DNA of 34,075 nt from Candidatus Foliamicus numerosus. GTDB lineage: Bacteria > Pseudomonadota > Gammaproteobacteria > Steroidobacterales > Foliamicaceae. Under the pieces are notes generated by a model that worked only from the letters and a program-made list of their open reading frames with translations, made no database searches and was not told where the DNA came from. Shown one piece after another: positions 7,561 to 17,406 of the stretch. The DNA lies in contig JAPYNE010000053.1 in the NCBI GenBank assembly GCA_028285945.1, forward strand, positions 1-34,075. The letters are read 5' to 3'. Each line of letters starts with the position of its first letter. Position 1 is the first letter of the stretch. Made by a program: the position numbers and the translations under genes.

Positions 7561-8467
7561 CCCTGCGCCTCCATTGATCCGCCCAGGATTCGAACCTCGG
7601 GTTGCAGGGTCACGCCGGTGGCCTCGCGCACCCCGGCCTGAACCTCGAGAATCAGCCGTTCGATTTCGTCCGCCGTGGCGCCGCCGTGGTTGACAATGAA
7701 GTTGGCGTGCCTGCGCGACACCTCGGCGGCGCCCGCGCGCTTCCCCTTAAGGCCGCAGCGTTCGATCAGCTCGCCGGCAAAGCCGTCCGGCGGATTGCGA
7801 AACACGGAACCGCAACTGGGAATACTGAGAGGCTGGCGGCGGCGGCGTTCGGCCATCAGCGACTTCATCCGCTCCGCTTGCGACGCGGCCTCGAAGCGGA
7901 AGCGAGCCAGCAGGAAGCACTCGCCGTGAGGCCCGCCCGGTATCAGCCTGGCTACCGGCAGCTCGGCGGGCGGGTGTGCTCAACGCCTTGGCGATCGATC
8001 GTTTCCACCGCCTCAACGCTGTCCCAAGTTTCCCCGCCGAAGGCGCCGGCATTCATCGACAAGGCCCCGCCCACCGTGCCGGGTATGCCGGCGAAGAACT
8101 CGGCGGGACCTACCCCCCAGGATGCACAGGACTTCGCCAGCGCGGCGCAGGGCGTGGCGGCGCCGGCCTCCACGGCGCCGGAATCGAGCTGCCGAACACC
8201 GCGAAAGGCGCGCCCCAGGCATATCACGGCGCCGTCTATGCCCTGGTCCCGAACAAGCAGATTGCTTCCCAGGCCGATAAAGTGAACCGGCAGCGCTGAG
8301 TCCAAGGCGCGCAGAAAATCCGCGAGATCGGAGCGATCAGCAGGCACAAAGAACATCCGTGCCGGACCGCCCACGCGCCAGTGGGTATGCAGGCGCATCG
8401 GCTCGTCATAGCGAAGAATGCCCCGAAAGGGCTGCGGCGAGGACAAGGTGGCGCTGGCGGAGCTCAC
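7557..8467 (-). pseudogene. murB: murB, UDP-N-acetylenolpyruvoylglucosamine reductase, with an apparent frameshift
   Basis: MurB is the FAD/NADPH enzyme that reduces UDP-GlcNAc-enolpyruvate to UDP-MurNAc. The N-terminal part (8467 down to a TAG at 7952) has the FAD-binding TLHTHWRVGGPA-like start, GLGSNLLVRD, AGIPGTVGGALSMNAGAFGGETWD. The rest (PAELPVARLIPGG..., then SCGSVFRNPPDGFAGELIE, the Ser-containing active site) continues in another frame. The frames meet at about 7964-7978, in a run of CCCGCCC. Restoring one nucleotide gives about 303 aa, a normal length. The start is GTG at 8467, overlapping the murC stop as GTGA, with AAGGA upstream. MurB is normally essential and both halves are well conserved, so a sequencing or assembly error is more likely than true gene loss. 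Confidence 0.88.
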
Positions 8468-9903
8468 GGCAAGCTTTCCTTTTTCTTGATGCCGCCGGCG
8501 ATCGTCGGCCCCCTGAGCCGCGCCGGCAGCTTGGCGGCTTCCGCGCCGATGTCCCCGGCGCCGAGCGTGAGCACCAAGTCGCCTTCGGTCACAATGTTGC
8601 GCAGGGCCGCGGCGATTCCCCGCACATCCGCAATGAACACCGGCTCGGCGCTGCCCCGAGCGCGCATGGCGCGGCATATGGCCCGACCGTCGGCGCCCGA
8701 TATCGGCGTCTCCCCGGCCGGATAGATTTCGGTCACAATCACGCGGTCGGCGGTGGACAGGACAGTGGCGAGGTCGTCGAGCAGGTCGCGGGTGCGCGTG
8801 TAGCGATGCGGCTGAAAGGCCACCACGACCCGGCGCCCGGGCCAAGCATCCCTTGCCGCCTGCAGCGTAGCGGCCACCTCGCTGGGGTGGTGGGCGTAAT
8901 CATCCACCAGCGTGATCTGCCCGCCCGGCGTGCGGATGTCCCCGAGCAGTTCGAAGCGGCGGCGCAAGGGTCTGCACTCCGCCAGCGCTTGGCGCACGAA
9001 TTTCATGTCGATCCCCAACTCGTCGCCCAGGGCGATCACGGCGAGGGCATTGAGGGCGTTGTGGCGTCCCGGCAGATTGACAGTGAACACCGTCCGTTCC
9101 CCGCACGGAAGGTTGACCTCCATGCTCGACCACAATCCCTCGGCGCGCAGCTTCACGGCCCGGTAGTCGGCGAGCGGCGAAAAGCCGTAGGTTCGGATCC
9201 TCCGGGGCACCCGGGGCAGAATCGACACCACCCCGGGATCATCGGCGCAGGCCAAAAACAGGCCGTAAAACGGCAGGTTATGGGCGAATTCCACGAATGC
9301 TTGGCGGAGCCTGCCGAGGTTGCCGCCGTATGCAACAAGATGATCGTCATCAATGTTGGTGACCACCGCCACCACCGGCTGCAAGTGCAGGAAGGAAGCG
9401 TCGCTCTCGTCGGCCTCGGCCACTAGGCAGTCCCCCGCGCCCAGCTTGCTGCGCATGGCGTTGCGCACCTGCCCTCCCACCACATAGGTTGGATCCTCGC
9501 CCGCGCAATCCAGCATCTCCACGATCAGGTGGGCGGTCGTTGTCTTGCCATGAGTGCCCGACACCGCGATCCCGTCGCGCTGGCGCATCAATTCGGCCAG
9601 CACATCGGCGCGCGGCACCACCGGAAGCCGTGCGGCCTTGGCCGCCTTCAGTTCCACATTGTCGGAAGGAATCGCGGAAGATCGCACAACCAGATCCGAA
9701 CCTGCCACCTGCGAAGCGTTATGGCCGCAGAACACCTTTACGCCGAGACTCTCGAGATGCCGGGTGGCCTGGCTCGGGAAGCGATCCGAGCCTTGAACGG
9801 CATAGCCAAGACTGGCCACCACCTCGGCCAAGCCACTCATTCCGGTGCCGCCTATGCCCACGAAGTGGATGCAGCGCACACGTTCGGTGAGAAGTTTTCT
9901 CAT
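8464..9903 (-). CDS. murC: UDP-N-acetylmuramate--L-alanine ligase
   Basis: MurC (479 aa) is the cytoplasmic ATP-dependent ligase that adds L-Ala to UDP-MurNAc. Seen: an N-terminal Rossmann motif (HFVGIGGTGMSGLAE), the central P-loop (GTHGKTTT), EADESDASF with the metal-binding Glu, the HNALNALA motif, and DDYAHHPSE in the C-terminal domain. The length matches the family. Its start overlaps the murG stop by ATGA and its stop overlaps the GTG of murB, consistent with translational coupling along the cluster. Confidence 0.98.
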   Translation of the reverse strand: MRKLLTERVRCIHFVGIGGTGMSGLAEVVASLGYAVQGSDRFPSQATRHLESLGVKVFCGHNASQVAGSDLVVRSSAIPSDNVELKAAKAARLPVVPRADVLAELMRQRDGIAVSGTHGKTTTAHLIVEMLDCAGEDPTYVVGGQVRNAMRSKLGAGDCLVAEADESDASFLHLQPVVAVVTNIDDDHLVAYGGNLGRLRQAFVEFAHNLPFYGLFLACADDPGVVSILPRVPRRIRTYGFSPLADYRAVKLRAEGLWSSMEVNLPCGERTVFTVNLPGRHNALNALAVIALGDELGIDMKFVRQALAECRPLRRRFELLGDIRTPGGQITLVDDYAHHPSEVAATLQAARDAWPGRRVVVAFQPHRYTRTRDLLDDLATVLSTADRVIVTEIYPAGETPISGADGRAICRAMRARGSAEPVFIADVRGIAAALRNIVTEGDLVLTLGAGDIGAEAAKLPARLRGPTIAGGIKKKESLP

Positions 9904-10979
9904 GCCGCCGAACTCGCGCTGAGGCAGGCGTCCACCACGTCGTTCGTGGCCCTTGGGCGCGACAGCTGATGGGCCTTTAGCGCACGCTTGAGCGCGGCCG
10001 CACGGGTCGCGGCAAATCCCTCCAAGGTTTCGGCAAGGGAGCTCGCGGAAAGCGACTTCTCAGCAATCAGCGCCGCCGCGCCGCGCCCGGCCAGGTGGCG
10101 CGCATTGCGCGTCTGGTGGTCGTCCGCCGCCAGCGCGAATGGCACCAGCACCGCGCCAAGGCCCACGGCAGCCAACTCCGCCAGGGTCAGGGCGCCCGAC
10201 CTGCATACAACAATGTCGGCCCAGGCATACACTTCGCCCATATCAACAATGAACTCGCGCACCTCGGAGTCGATTCCCAGATCTCTGTAGGCCGATCCCA
10301 CCTCTTCGCCGTTAGAGCGCCCCGCCTGATGCAGGACGGTAATTTCCGCAGTCAGCCGCGCCAGGCCGGCGGGAACCTTGCGGTTAAGGACCCGGGCGCC
10401 CTGGCTGCCGCCGAGCACCAAGATCCGCAGCGGCCCCGACCGGGCCTCAAATCGAGTGCGGGGCGGCTCCAGGCCAAACAGCTCCCGGCGGACCGGATTA
10501 CCCGTTTCGATGCGCGCTCGACCGAGCGGCAGAACGTCCGGATAGGCCACCAGAACCTGCTGCGCGAAACGCGCCAGCAGGCGGTTGGCGTAGCCCGCCA
10601 CGGAATTCTGTTCATGAACCAGCAGCGGCACGCGCAAAAGCCAAGCCGCCAGGCCCCCGGGCGCGGACACGAAACCTCCCAGCCCCAGGGCGGCGGCGGG
10701 CCGCACCCGGCGAATGAGGAGCAGAGCCTGCAAAACCGCGCGGCCCAGTATCCACGGAGCCAGCAGCCAGACCAGCACACCGCGGCCGCGCAGGCCGGAA
10801 ATCGTCAGCCATTCCATGGCCACGCCGTCAGGAAGCGATATTCTCGCCTCCAGGCCGCGCTGCGTCCCAAGCCATACCACGTCCACGCCCCGGTCACGCA
10901 ATCCCGTGGCCACCGCCAGCGCCGGGAAAACATGCCCGCCGGTGCCGCCCGCCATAATCATCACCGGACCTGCGCTCAT
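9900..10979 (-). CDS. murG: UDP-GlcNAc:lipid I N-acetylglucosaminyltransferase MurG
   Basis: MurG (359 aa) is the membrane-associated GT28 enzyme that transfers GlcNAc to lipid I to form lipid II. Seen: the first G loop MAGGTGGHVFPALA, GLGGFVSAPGGLAA, the acceptor-site HEQNSVAGYAN, GNPVR, and in the C-terminal nucleotide-sugar domain VLGGSQGARVLN and CRSGALTLAELAAVG. Length is typical. It overlaps both ftsW (ATGA) and murC (ATGA). Confidence 0.98.
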   Translation of the reverse strand: MSAGPVMIMAGGTGGHVFPALAVATGLRDRGVDVVWLGTQRGLEARISLPDGVAMEWLTISGLRGRGVLVWLLAPWILGRAVLQALLLIRRVRPAAALGLGGFVSAPGGLAAWLLRVPLLVHEQNSVAGYANRLLARFAQQVLVAYPDVLPLGRARIETGNPVRRELFGLEPPRTRFEARSGPLRILVLGGSQGARVLNRKVPAGLARLTAEITVLHQAGRSNGEEVGSAYRDLGIDSEVREFIVDMGEVYAWADIVVCRSGALTLAELAAVGLGAVLVPFALAADDHQTRNARHLAGRGAAALIAEKSLSASSLAETLEGFAATRAAALKRALKAHQLSRPRATNDVVDACLSASSAA

Positions 10980-12133
10980 CGTTTGGACCTCGCCGGAACG
11001 CCCGTTCCAAAGACCGCGTTCTCCCGGTCGATGCGCAACAGTATGCCGAGTGAAACCAGCGTCACCACGAGGTTCGACCGGCCATAGCTAATCAATGGCA
11101 GGGCCAGCCCCTTGGTGGGCAGAAGGCCCATGTTCACGCCCACATTCACCAGCACCTGCAAAGCGATGCACAGGGCCAGACCGAACGCGAAATAGGCCTG
11201 AAACATCCTATTCCGCTCGGCCGAGGCCTTCGCCACGCGGAGCGCGCGCGCCACCAGCAGCGTAAATGCTCCGAGAAGAACCAGGATTCCGAGCAGTCCC
11301 GCCTCTTCGGCAATCACTGCGAAAATGAAATCGGTGTGGGCTTCCGGCAGGTAGAAGAGCTTTTGCACGCCTGCGCCCAGCCCTGCGCCCGTAAAGTGGC
11401 CGGTGCCGATGGCGATCAGCGACTGCGTCAACTGCCAACCGCTGTGAAGCGGATCCGACCAGGGATCGAGAAAGGACTGCACCCGGGCCAGGCGGTAGGC
11501 GGAAGTCCAGGCCAGCGCCGCAAAGGCGGCCGCGCCGGCGGTCGCCAGCAGGCCCACATCGCGGAACCGGGCGCCGGCAACAAAAAGAATTCCAACAGAC
11601 ATCGCGAGGATCAAGGCGGCGCAACCGAAATCGGGCTGCTGCAGGAGCAGCGCCGCCAGCGCGCCCAACAAAATCAGGGGCTTGAGCAGCGCGCCCATGC
11701 CCTGCTGCAAGGATGCCTCATGCCGGTGCGCGTAACCGGCCACGAACATCAGCACGAGGAGGCGCACCGGCTCGCTCACCTGCACCGAGAACATCGAACC
11801 CACGGTGAGCCAGCGGGTGCTGCCGTTAACCTCGCGGCCTAGGCCGGGCATCAGAACCAGAACCAGCAGCACGAACGACAGCAGGATGGGCAGCAGGCCC
11901 AACCGTTCCCAGAAGCGCGTTGGAAACCGGTAGGCCAGTGCCGCGCCGGCGAGACCTATCGCCGCGGCGGCAGCCTGGTTGGTCAGGAAGAAAAAAGGAT
12001 CGCCGTAGTTGCGCTGGCCCAGTTCCAGCGATGCGCTGGCCACGGAAATGAAGCCGGCAATCAGCAAGGCGCCGGAACTCAACAACAGCCAGCCGTCCAG
12101 CGGGGCGTTAGCGGCGGCAGCGCGGTCACGCAT
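10976..12133 (-). CDS. ftsW: Peptidoglycan glycosyltransferase FtsW
   Basis: FtsW (385 aa) is the SEDS-family polytopic membrane glycosyltransferase that works with FtsI to make septal peptidoglycan. Many hydrophobic helices are visible, with GSTRWL after the early helices, the periplasmic loop LPEAHTDFIFAVIAEEAG containing the conserved Asp, and the C-terminal VNVGVNMGLLPTKGLALPLISYG. The following residues are RSN where many FtsW proteins have GSS. The start overlaps the murD stop by one base (TGATG), and the stop overlaps murG. Confidence 0.96.
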   Translation of the reverse strand: MRDRAAAANAPLDGWLLLSSGALLIAGFISVASASLELGQRNYGDPFFFLTNQAAAAAIGLAGAALAYRFPTRFWERLGLLPILLSFVLLVLVLMPGLGREVNGSTRWLTVGSMFSVQVSEPVRLLVLMFVAGYAHRHEASLQQGMGALLKPLILLGALAALLLQQPDFGCAALILAMSVGILFVAGARFRDVGLLATAGAAAFAALAWTSAYRLARVQSFLDPWSDPLHSGWQLTQSLIAIGTGHFTGAGLGAGVQKLFYLPEAHTDFIFAVIAEEAGLLGILVLLGAFTLLVARALRVAKASAERNRMFQAYFAFGLALCIALQVLVNVGVNMGLLPTKGLALPLISYGRSNLVVTLVSLGILLRIDRENAVFGTGVPARSKR

Positions 12134-13455
12134 CAGTGGATCGCCCGGACCGCGCGCTCAAACGCCAGCCCCCGCTCCTGGTAGTTGTTGAACATGTCGA
12201 AGCTGGCGCAAGCCGGCGCCAACAGCACCGTAGCGCCAGGCCGCGCAAGATCGCGGGCGGCGGCCACGGCATCGTCCAAAGCCAGGCAATGCGAAACGCT
12301 ACAGTCTGGCCCCACAGCGGCAGCGATCCGGGCGGCTTCCGCTCCAATCGCAATCACCGCAGCGTCCCGTCCCTGCAGCGCTTCGCGCAGAACTCCGTAA
12401 TCCAGACCCTTGCCGGCGCCACCGGCAATAAGGATCAGCGGATCAGGCACGCTGCTCACGGCCGCCGCCGCGGCCGCCGCGTTGGTTGCCTTGGAGTCGT
12501 TGATCCACTGCACCCCGAACCATTGGCCCACCAACTGCATGCGGTGAGGCAGGCCCTCAAAGGCCGCGGCCGCGCGCTGCATGGCCGCGGGGCTGAGACC
12601 CAAGGCCCGGCCCATGGCCAGTGCGGCAAGCAGGTTGCTCAACTGGAATCCGCGGCGCATGCCGCTGTCCGCCACACGCATCAACCGAGTTCCGGCATGG
12701 CGGATTTCCGCCTGCGAGCCGCTGCCAACAATGCCCAGGCGGTTGCCGGAGGGCCTGCCCGCGCCATACTCCAGCCGGGCGCAGGCCTTGCGCGAGGGAG
12801 CGAGCGCCTGCACGGCGGAGTCGTTGGCGGGCAGCACGCAGTGGGCGCAGCGCAGCCAGATGCGGGCCTTGGAGGCCGCATAGGACTCGAAGGTGCTGTG
12901 GGAGTCCAGATGATCGGGCGTGATATTGAGGATGACCGCCGCCTCCAGCCGCATCGGCGCGGCGCGTTCCAACTGGAAGCTGGAAAGCTCCAGCACGCGT
13001 ATTTCGCTGTTGTCGGTGAGCAGGTCCAGCGCCGGAGTTCCGAGGTTGGCCCCGGCGCGGGCATCCAGCCCCGACTCCCGCAGCATGCCAAGCAGAAGCG
13101 TGGCAACGGTGCTCTTGCCATTGGAGCCGGTCACGCCAGCTAGACGGGCACGGTTTTCGCCTGCGAACAGGTCCAGATCGCTGATCACGGGCATCCCCTG
13201 CTCATGCGCCCGCCGCACCAGCGGATGTTCAAGCGGCGCTCCGGGCGAAAGCAGCAGACGGTTAACCGAACCGGGGATCTCACGCAGGCTGCCATCAACG
13301 AAGCAGCGCGCGCGGGGCATTGCCCGACGTATCTCCTCTTTGGCCGGCGGCCGCGCACGGGTATCGAAGAAGACAGCGGCACGCCCGGCGCGCGCGAAGT
13401 AGCGCGCGCATGACGCGCCGGTGGCGCCCATTCCGAATACCAGCGTCGCGCCCAT
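12133..13455 (-). CDS. murD: UDP-N-acetylmuramoylalanine--D-glutamate ligase
   Basis: MurD (440 aa) adds D-Glu to UDP-MurNAc-L-Ala in the cytoplasm. Seen: the Rossmann start LVFGMGATGASCARYF, the P-loop GVTGSNGKSTV, ELSSFQLE, LNITPDHLDSH, NDSKATNAAA, and the C-terminal LLAPACASFDMFNNYQERG. The usual HN.xN motif of the central domain reads FQLSN here, so the His is missing. The ATG at 13455 lies 9 nt beyond the mraY stop. Other Mur ligases are less fitting because of SxACASFDMF and its place between mraY and ftsW. Confidence 0.96.
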   Translation of the reverse strand: MGATLVFGMGATGASCARYFARAGRAAVFFDTRARPPAKEEIRRAMPRARCFVDGSLREIPGSVNRLLLSPGAPLEHPLVRRAHEQGMPVISDLDLFAGENRARLAGVTGSNGKSTVATLLLGMLRESGLDARAGANLGTPALDLLTDNSEIRVLELSSFQLERAAPMRLEAAVILNITPDHLDSHSTFESYAASKARIWLRCAHCVLPANDSAVQALAPSRKACARLEYGAGRPSGNRLGIVGSGSQAEIRHAGTRLMRVADSGMRRGFQLSNLLAALAMGRALGLSPAAMQRAAAAFEGLPHRMQLVGQWFGVQWINDSKATNAAAAAAAVSSVPDPLILIAGGAGKGLDYGVLREALQGRDAAVIAIGAEAARIAAAVGPDCSVSHCLALDDAVAAARDLARPGATVLLAPACASFDMFNNYQERGLAFERAVRAIH

Positions 13456-13464
13456 ATCCAGCCC

Positions 13465-14541
13465 CTATCGAATCTTCAGGCTGGCCACGGCAATCAGCGC
13501 CAGAACAACCGAGATGATCCAAAAGCGCACGATGATTTTCGGTTCCGGCCACCCCTTCAGTTCAAAGTGGTGATGCATGGGCGCCATGCGGAACAAGCGC
13601 TTGCCGGTTAGGCGAAAGGAAGCCACCTGCACCATCACCGATAGCGCTTCCATGACGAATATGCCGCCCACGATCGCCCAGGCGATTTCCTGGCGCACGA
13701 TAATCGCTACCGTACCCAGCGCGGCGCCCAGCGACAAGGCGCCCACGTCGCCCATGAACACCTGCGCGGGATAGCTGTTGAACCACAGGAACCCAAGCCC
13801 GGCGCCGCCTATTGCGGCGCAGATCACCATCAGTTCACCGGCGCCGGCCACATAGGGCACGCCCAGGTAATCCGAGAAAATCGCGTTGCCGGCCACCCAG
13901 GAAAAGAGCCCCAAGGCCGCCGCGGCGATGGCAACCGGCATGATGGCGAGGCCGTCAAGTCCGTCGGTGAGATTGACACCGTTGCTGCTGCCCACGATCA
14001 CCATCCAGGCAAATACCGGAAACAAAATTCCCAGCGGCAGATAGAGATCCTTGAAATAGGGAATCAGCACAGTATCCCGCGGTTCGCCGATCTGGCTGAG
14101 CGCCACCAGCACCAGAACCGCTGCCATCGTCTGGAGCAGAAACTTGAACCGCGAGGGAAGGCCGGCCGAAGTGCGCAGCGCCAGCTTGCGGTAATCGTCG
14201 GCCAGTCCGATAAGACCGAAGCTCGCGGTTGCGCCCAGAACCACCCAGATGTAGGCGTTCGACAGCTCGGCCCACAGTAGCGTCGAACCGAACACCGCGA
14301 GAAGAATCGGCACGCCGCCCAGGGTGGGAGTGCCGATCTTGGAAAAATGGGAGCTGGGGCCGTCATTTCGCACCGGCTGCGCCAGACTGCTGAGACGCAG
14401 CCTGCGTATGACCGTTGGGCCCAGCACCAGGGAAAGCACCAGCCCGGTAAGCGCCGCAAGAACCGACCGAAAGGTGATGTAAGCGAACACCGCGAAGCCG
14501 GAGTGCCATTGGGTCAGTTGCTGCGCAAGATACTCAAGCAT
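13465..14541 (-). CDS. mraY: Phospho-N-acetylmuramoyl-pentapeptide-transferase MraY
   Basis: MraY (358 aa) is the integral inner-membrane enzyme that transfers phospho-MurNAc-pentapeptide to undecaprenyl phosphate, making lipid I. Seen: about ten hydrophobic helices, [11 protein letters not shown], the Mg-binding [33 protein letters not shown] and the MHHHFE motif near the C terminus. All catalytic Asp motifs are intact. The ATG at 14541 overlaps the murF stop by 8 nt. Confidence 0.98.
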   Translation of the reverse strand: MLEYLAQQLTQWHSGFAVFAYITFRSVLAALTGLVLSLVLGPTVIRRLRLSSLAQPVRNDGPSSHFSKIGTPTLGGVPILLAVFGSTLLWAELSNAYIWVVLGATASFGLIGLADDYRKLALRTSAGLPSRFKFLLQTMAAVLVLVALSQIGEPRDTVLIPYFKDLYLPLGILFPVFAWMVIVGSSNGVNLTDGLDGLAIMPVAIAAAALGLFSWVAGNAIFSDYLGVPYVAGAGELMVICAAIGGAGLGFLWFNSYPAQVFMGDVGALSLGAALGTVAIIVRQEIAWAIVGGIFVMEALSVMVQVASFRLTGKRLFRMAPMHHHFELKGWPEPKIIVRFWIISVVLALIAVASLKIR

Positions 14542-15916
14542 GATTCACGTCCTCCCCTGTCAGCTCTGAGGCAGCCTCCCGCAGCGCGCTCACGGCACGT
14601 TCCATCGCCATGAAACGCGAGCCTTTGACCAGTGCGGTCACACCGCCGTGCAAGTCCTGCCGCAGCACGCCGCACAAGTCTTCGGCGCGTTCCCGCCAAA
14701 TGGCCCTGGAGCCGAAAGCCTCTGCCGCCCGGCGACTCTCGCGGCCGGCGCAATACAGCCGGTCCACTCCGGCGCGGCGCGCCTCCTCGCCCACCCGTCG
14801 ATGCCAGCCGGATGAATCCGTTCCCAATTCCCCCATGTCGCCCACCACCAGCCAGCGTTCGCCGTCCTGGCCCGCCAGCACGCCGATTGCAGCCGATACG
14901 GACGCGGGATTGGCGTTGTAGGAGTCATCGATCACGCGCACTCCTGCGCCGGCCTCGTGGATCTGCAGCCGCCCGGCAACCGCCGCTTGCGCGCCCAGCC
15001 CCTCGGCCATGGCCGCCAGCCCGGCGCCGGCGGCCGCGGCTAGGGCGCAGGCGGCTAGCGCGTTGCGCAGGTTGTGGGCGCCGATCAGCCTCATTGCGAC
15101 TCGCGCTTCTCCCTCGGGGCAGCGCAGTTCGAAACACAGGCCTTTGTTAATGCGTCTGGGATTGTGGGCGGAGAACTCCCCGTCTCCTCCAAACCGCAGC
15201 GTCTTGCGGGAACCGATCAGACCCTGCCAGTAGCCGGAAAAAGGGGTTCCCGCAGGAACAACGCCCACACCTCCCGGCGGCAGGCTCGACAGCAGCGCGC
15301 CCTTCTCGCGGGCAACGCTGCCCACGTCTCCCAATCCCTCCAGGTGCGCCGGCGATGCGTTCAGCAGCGCGCCGATGGTGGGCCGTGCGATTTCCGCCAG
15401 CTTGGCGATGTCGCCGGGATGGCTGGCCCCGAATTCCAGCACCGCGGCCCTATGCCGTGCGGAAAGATCAAGAAGCGTTAACGGCAGGCCAACCTCGTTG
15501 TTGAAGCTGCGCGGAGATGAGAGCACCGCGTTGACGCCCCACTCGGCGCGCAGAATCGAGGCGGTGAGCGCCTTTACGGTGGTCTTGCCGTTGCTGCCGG
15601 TAATCCCGATGAGCGGAATATCGAACCGGGTTCGCCAAGCCTTGGCGCAGTCCGCTAGCGCGCCGCGCGTGTCCCGCACAATGATCTGGGGCACTTCTTC
15701 AGACTTGGGGCCATTGAGAACGGCTCCGCTGGCGCCCCCGGCAGCGGCAGCAGCCACGAAATCGGCGCCGTCGTAGCGCTCGCCGCGCAAAGCAAAGAAC
15801 AGCGCGCCGCGGGCCTGCCTGCGGCTGTCGGTGCTCACGCCCGCAAAGCGGCCGTCCGGACCGCGCAACTCGCCGCCCATGGCCGCCGCCCACTCCGAAA
15901 GACTGCCCGATATCAC
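14534..15916 (-). CDS. murF: UDP-N-acetylmuramoyl-tripeptide--D-alanyl-D-alanine ligase
   Basis: MurF (460 aa) adds D-Ala-D-Ala to the UDP-MurNAc-tripeptide. Seen: the N-terminal [24 protein letters not shown], the P-loop [48 protein letters not shown] and [11 protein letters not shown] with GDMGELG. The start is GTG at 15916, overlapping the murE stop as GTGA; the 3' end overlaps mraY by 8 nt. It uses the product of the ddl gene further down the cluster. Confidence 0.97.
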   Translation of the reverse strand: MISGSLSEWAAAMGGELRGPDGRFAGVSTDSRRQARGALFFALRGERYDGADFVAAAAAGGASGAVLNGPKSEEVPQIIVRDTRGALADCAKAWRTRFDIPLIGITGSNGKTTVKALTASILRAEWGVNAVLSSPRSFNNEVGLPLTLLDLSARHRAAVLEFGASHPGDIAKLAEIARPTIGALLNASPAHLEGLGDVGSVAREKGALLSSLPPGGVGVVPAGTPFSGYWQGLIGSRKTLRFGGDGEFSAHNPRRINKGLCFELRCPEGEARVAMRLIGAHNLRNALAACALAAAAGAGLAAMAEGLGAQAAVAGRLQIHEAGAGVRVIDDSYNANPASVSAAIGVLAGQDGERWLVVGDMGELGTDSSGWHRRVGEEARRAGVDRLYCAGRESRRAAEAFGSRAIWRERAEDLCGVLRQDLHGGVTALVKGSRFMAMERAVSALREAASELTGEDVNHA

Positions 15917-17406
15917 CGCAGGGCTCCCGGCCAGGCGGCAAGCGCCTCGCGCACCGCCGAGGCATCGGAAAACGGCAGCACCCGGCCGCCGCTTACCTGG
16001 TATGCCTCATGGCCCTTGCCTGCCACCAGCACGATGTCGCCCGGCTGCGCCCCGTGCAGTGCTTTGCGGATCGCGCCGCCCCGGTCCAGTTCGAGCACCG
16101 CCTGCCCGGAAACGCCGGCCAGCACCTGCGCGGCGATCTCCTGCGGATCTTCTCCGCGCGGATTATCGGAGGTAATGAACAGTTCATCGGCCAGTGAACC
16201 CGCTACCCGCCCCATTTCGGCCCGCTTGCCAACATCTCTTTCCCCGCCGCATCCCATGACGCACCATAAGCGCCGGGGTTTGCGGGCCCTGAGCGCGCCG
16301 AGCACCGCGCTCAGGGCTTCGGGCGTATGTGCGAAGTCAACGAAGGCATCGGGCAGCGCGCCGCCGCCGAAGTGCTCCATGCGGCCCGGAGGCGCCGGGC
16401 ATTTCGACAATGCCTCCGCCGCCTCTTTCCCGCCAATGCCCAATGCCCTGAGCAGCCCAAAAGCCAGTGCCAGATTGGCGCTGTTGAAGCTTCCGTGGAG
16501 GCGGCTTGCCAGTTCGAAACGCCTGCCTTTTTCCTCAAGTTCCAGCCGCAGCCCCGCAGGCGCCCGACACGACCGAACGAGTGACAGGTCCGCCGGGCTG
16601 CGTCCCTCGCAGGCAACGCGCAGTACAGGCCCGCGGCAGCGCCGGGCAAGCTCCGCCCCAAAGGAGTCGTCCACGTTGATCACCGACACTGCTGGTCGAT
16701 GCTCCAGAAACAGGCGCTGTTTCGCTGCGGCGTAGGCGGCCGAATTGCCGTGATAGTCGAGATGATCACGGCCTAGGTGGGTGAACGCCGCGAGCGTGAC
16801 CGGCAAGCCGTTGATCCGTTGCTGGTCGAGACCCTGCGAGGATACTTCCAAAAAAACGTGCTTGATGCCGCCGTCGGCAAGAACGCGCAGGCGCCGATGC
16901 AGTTCGTCCGGATCCGGCGTGGTCATCATGCTGGGCCAGAAACATTCGGGGCGCCCCCAGCCCAGCGTGCCCATGGCGGCCGCCGGCCTGCCCAGGGAAT
17001 TCATGGCATGGGCGGCCAGCCAGGCAACCGTTGTCTTGCCGTTAGTGCCCGTAATGCAGGCCATCGAAAGGTCCCGAGAAGGATGGGCGTAGTAGGCATC
17101 GGCAATTGGCCCCACTTTGCCGCGAAGCCCGGGAACGGCAAAGTGCCGCACCCTGTCGGAACACGCCGGCGGCGACCGGTCGCTGGACGGCTCCCAAGCG
17201 ACCGCGGAGGCGCCGCGTTGCAATGCCTGGGGCAAAAAATCGAGACCATGGCGCGCTCCGGCGCAAGCCAGGAACAGTCCTTTCGGCACCACCCTGCCGC
17301 TGTGCATCGCCAGTCCCCGCACCCTGATATCCGGGGCTGCGGAACCGACCCGGGCGAAAACCGGGCCCAGCGCCACCCAGCCGCTATTATCGGTGCCCGC
17401 GTTCAT
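15913..17406 (-). CDS. murE: UDP-N-acetylmuramoyl-tripeptide synthetase MurE (meso-diaminopimelate type)
   Basis: MurE (497 aa) adds the third residue of the stem peptide. Seen: the P-loop ITGTNGKTTVAW, TTPDPDEL, EVSSQGLDQQR, HLGRDHLDYHG, a central HGSFNSANLALA, and DFAHTPEALS. The DNPR motif (TSDNPRGEDP), diagnostic of meso-diaminopimelate specificity, implies a Gram-negative-type wall. The ATG at 17406 overlaps the ftsI stop by ATGA. The central domain has FNSAN rather than the more usual FN.xN, close enough not to change the call. Confidence 0.97.
   Translation of the reverse strand: MNAGTDNSGWVALGPVFARVGSAAPDIRVRGLAMHSGRVVPKGLFLACAGARHGLDFLPQALQRGASAVAWEPSSDRSPPACSDRVRHFAVPGLRGKVGPIADAYYAHPSRDLSMACITGTNGKTTVAWLAAHAMNSLGRPAAAMGTLGWGRPECFWPSMMTTPDPDELHRRLRVLADGGIKHVFLEVSSQGLDQQRINGLPVTLAAFTHLGRDHLDYHGNSAAYAAAKQRLFLEHRPAVSVINVDDSFGAELARRCRGPVLRVACEGRSPADLSLVRSCRAPAGLRLELEEKGRRFELASRLHGSFNSANLALAFGLLRALGIGGKEAAEALSKCPAPPGRMEHFGGGALPDAFVDFAHTPEALSAVLGALRARKPRRLWCVMGCGGERDVGKRAEMGRVAGSLADELFITSDNPRGEDPQEIAAQVLAGVSGQAVLELDRGGAIRKALHGAQPGDIVLVAGKGHEAYQVSGGRVLPFSDASAVREALAAWPGALR

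Noticed and set aside
7952-8845. A 297-aa protein covering the whole open frame through murC and murB
   Set aside because: The first half is antisense-frame noise within murC; real MurB begins at the GTG at 8467.
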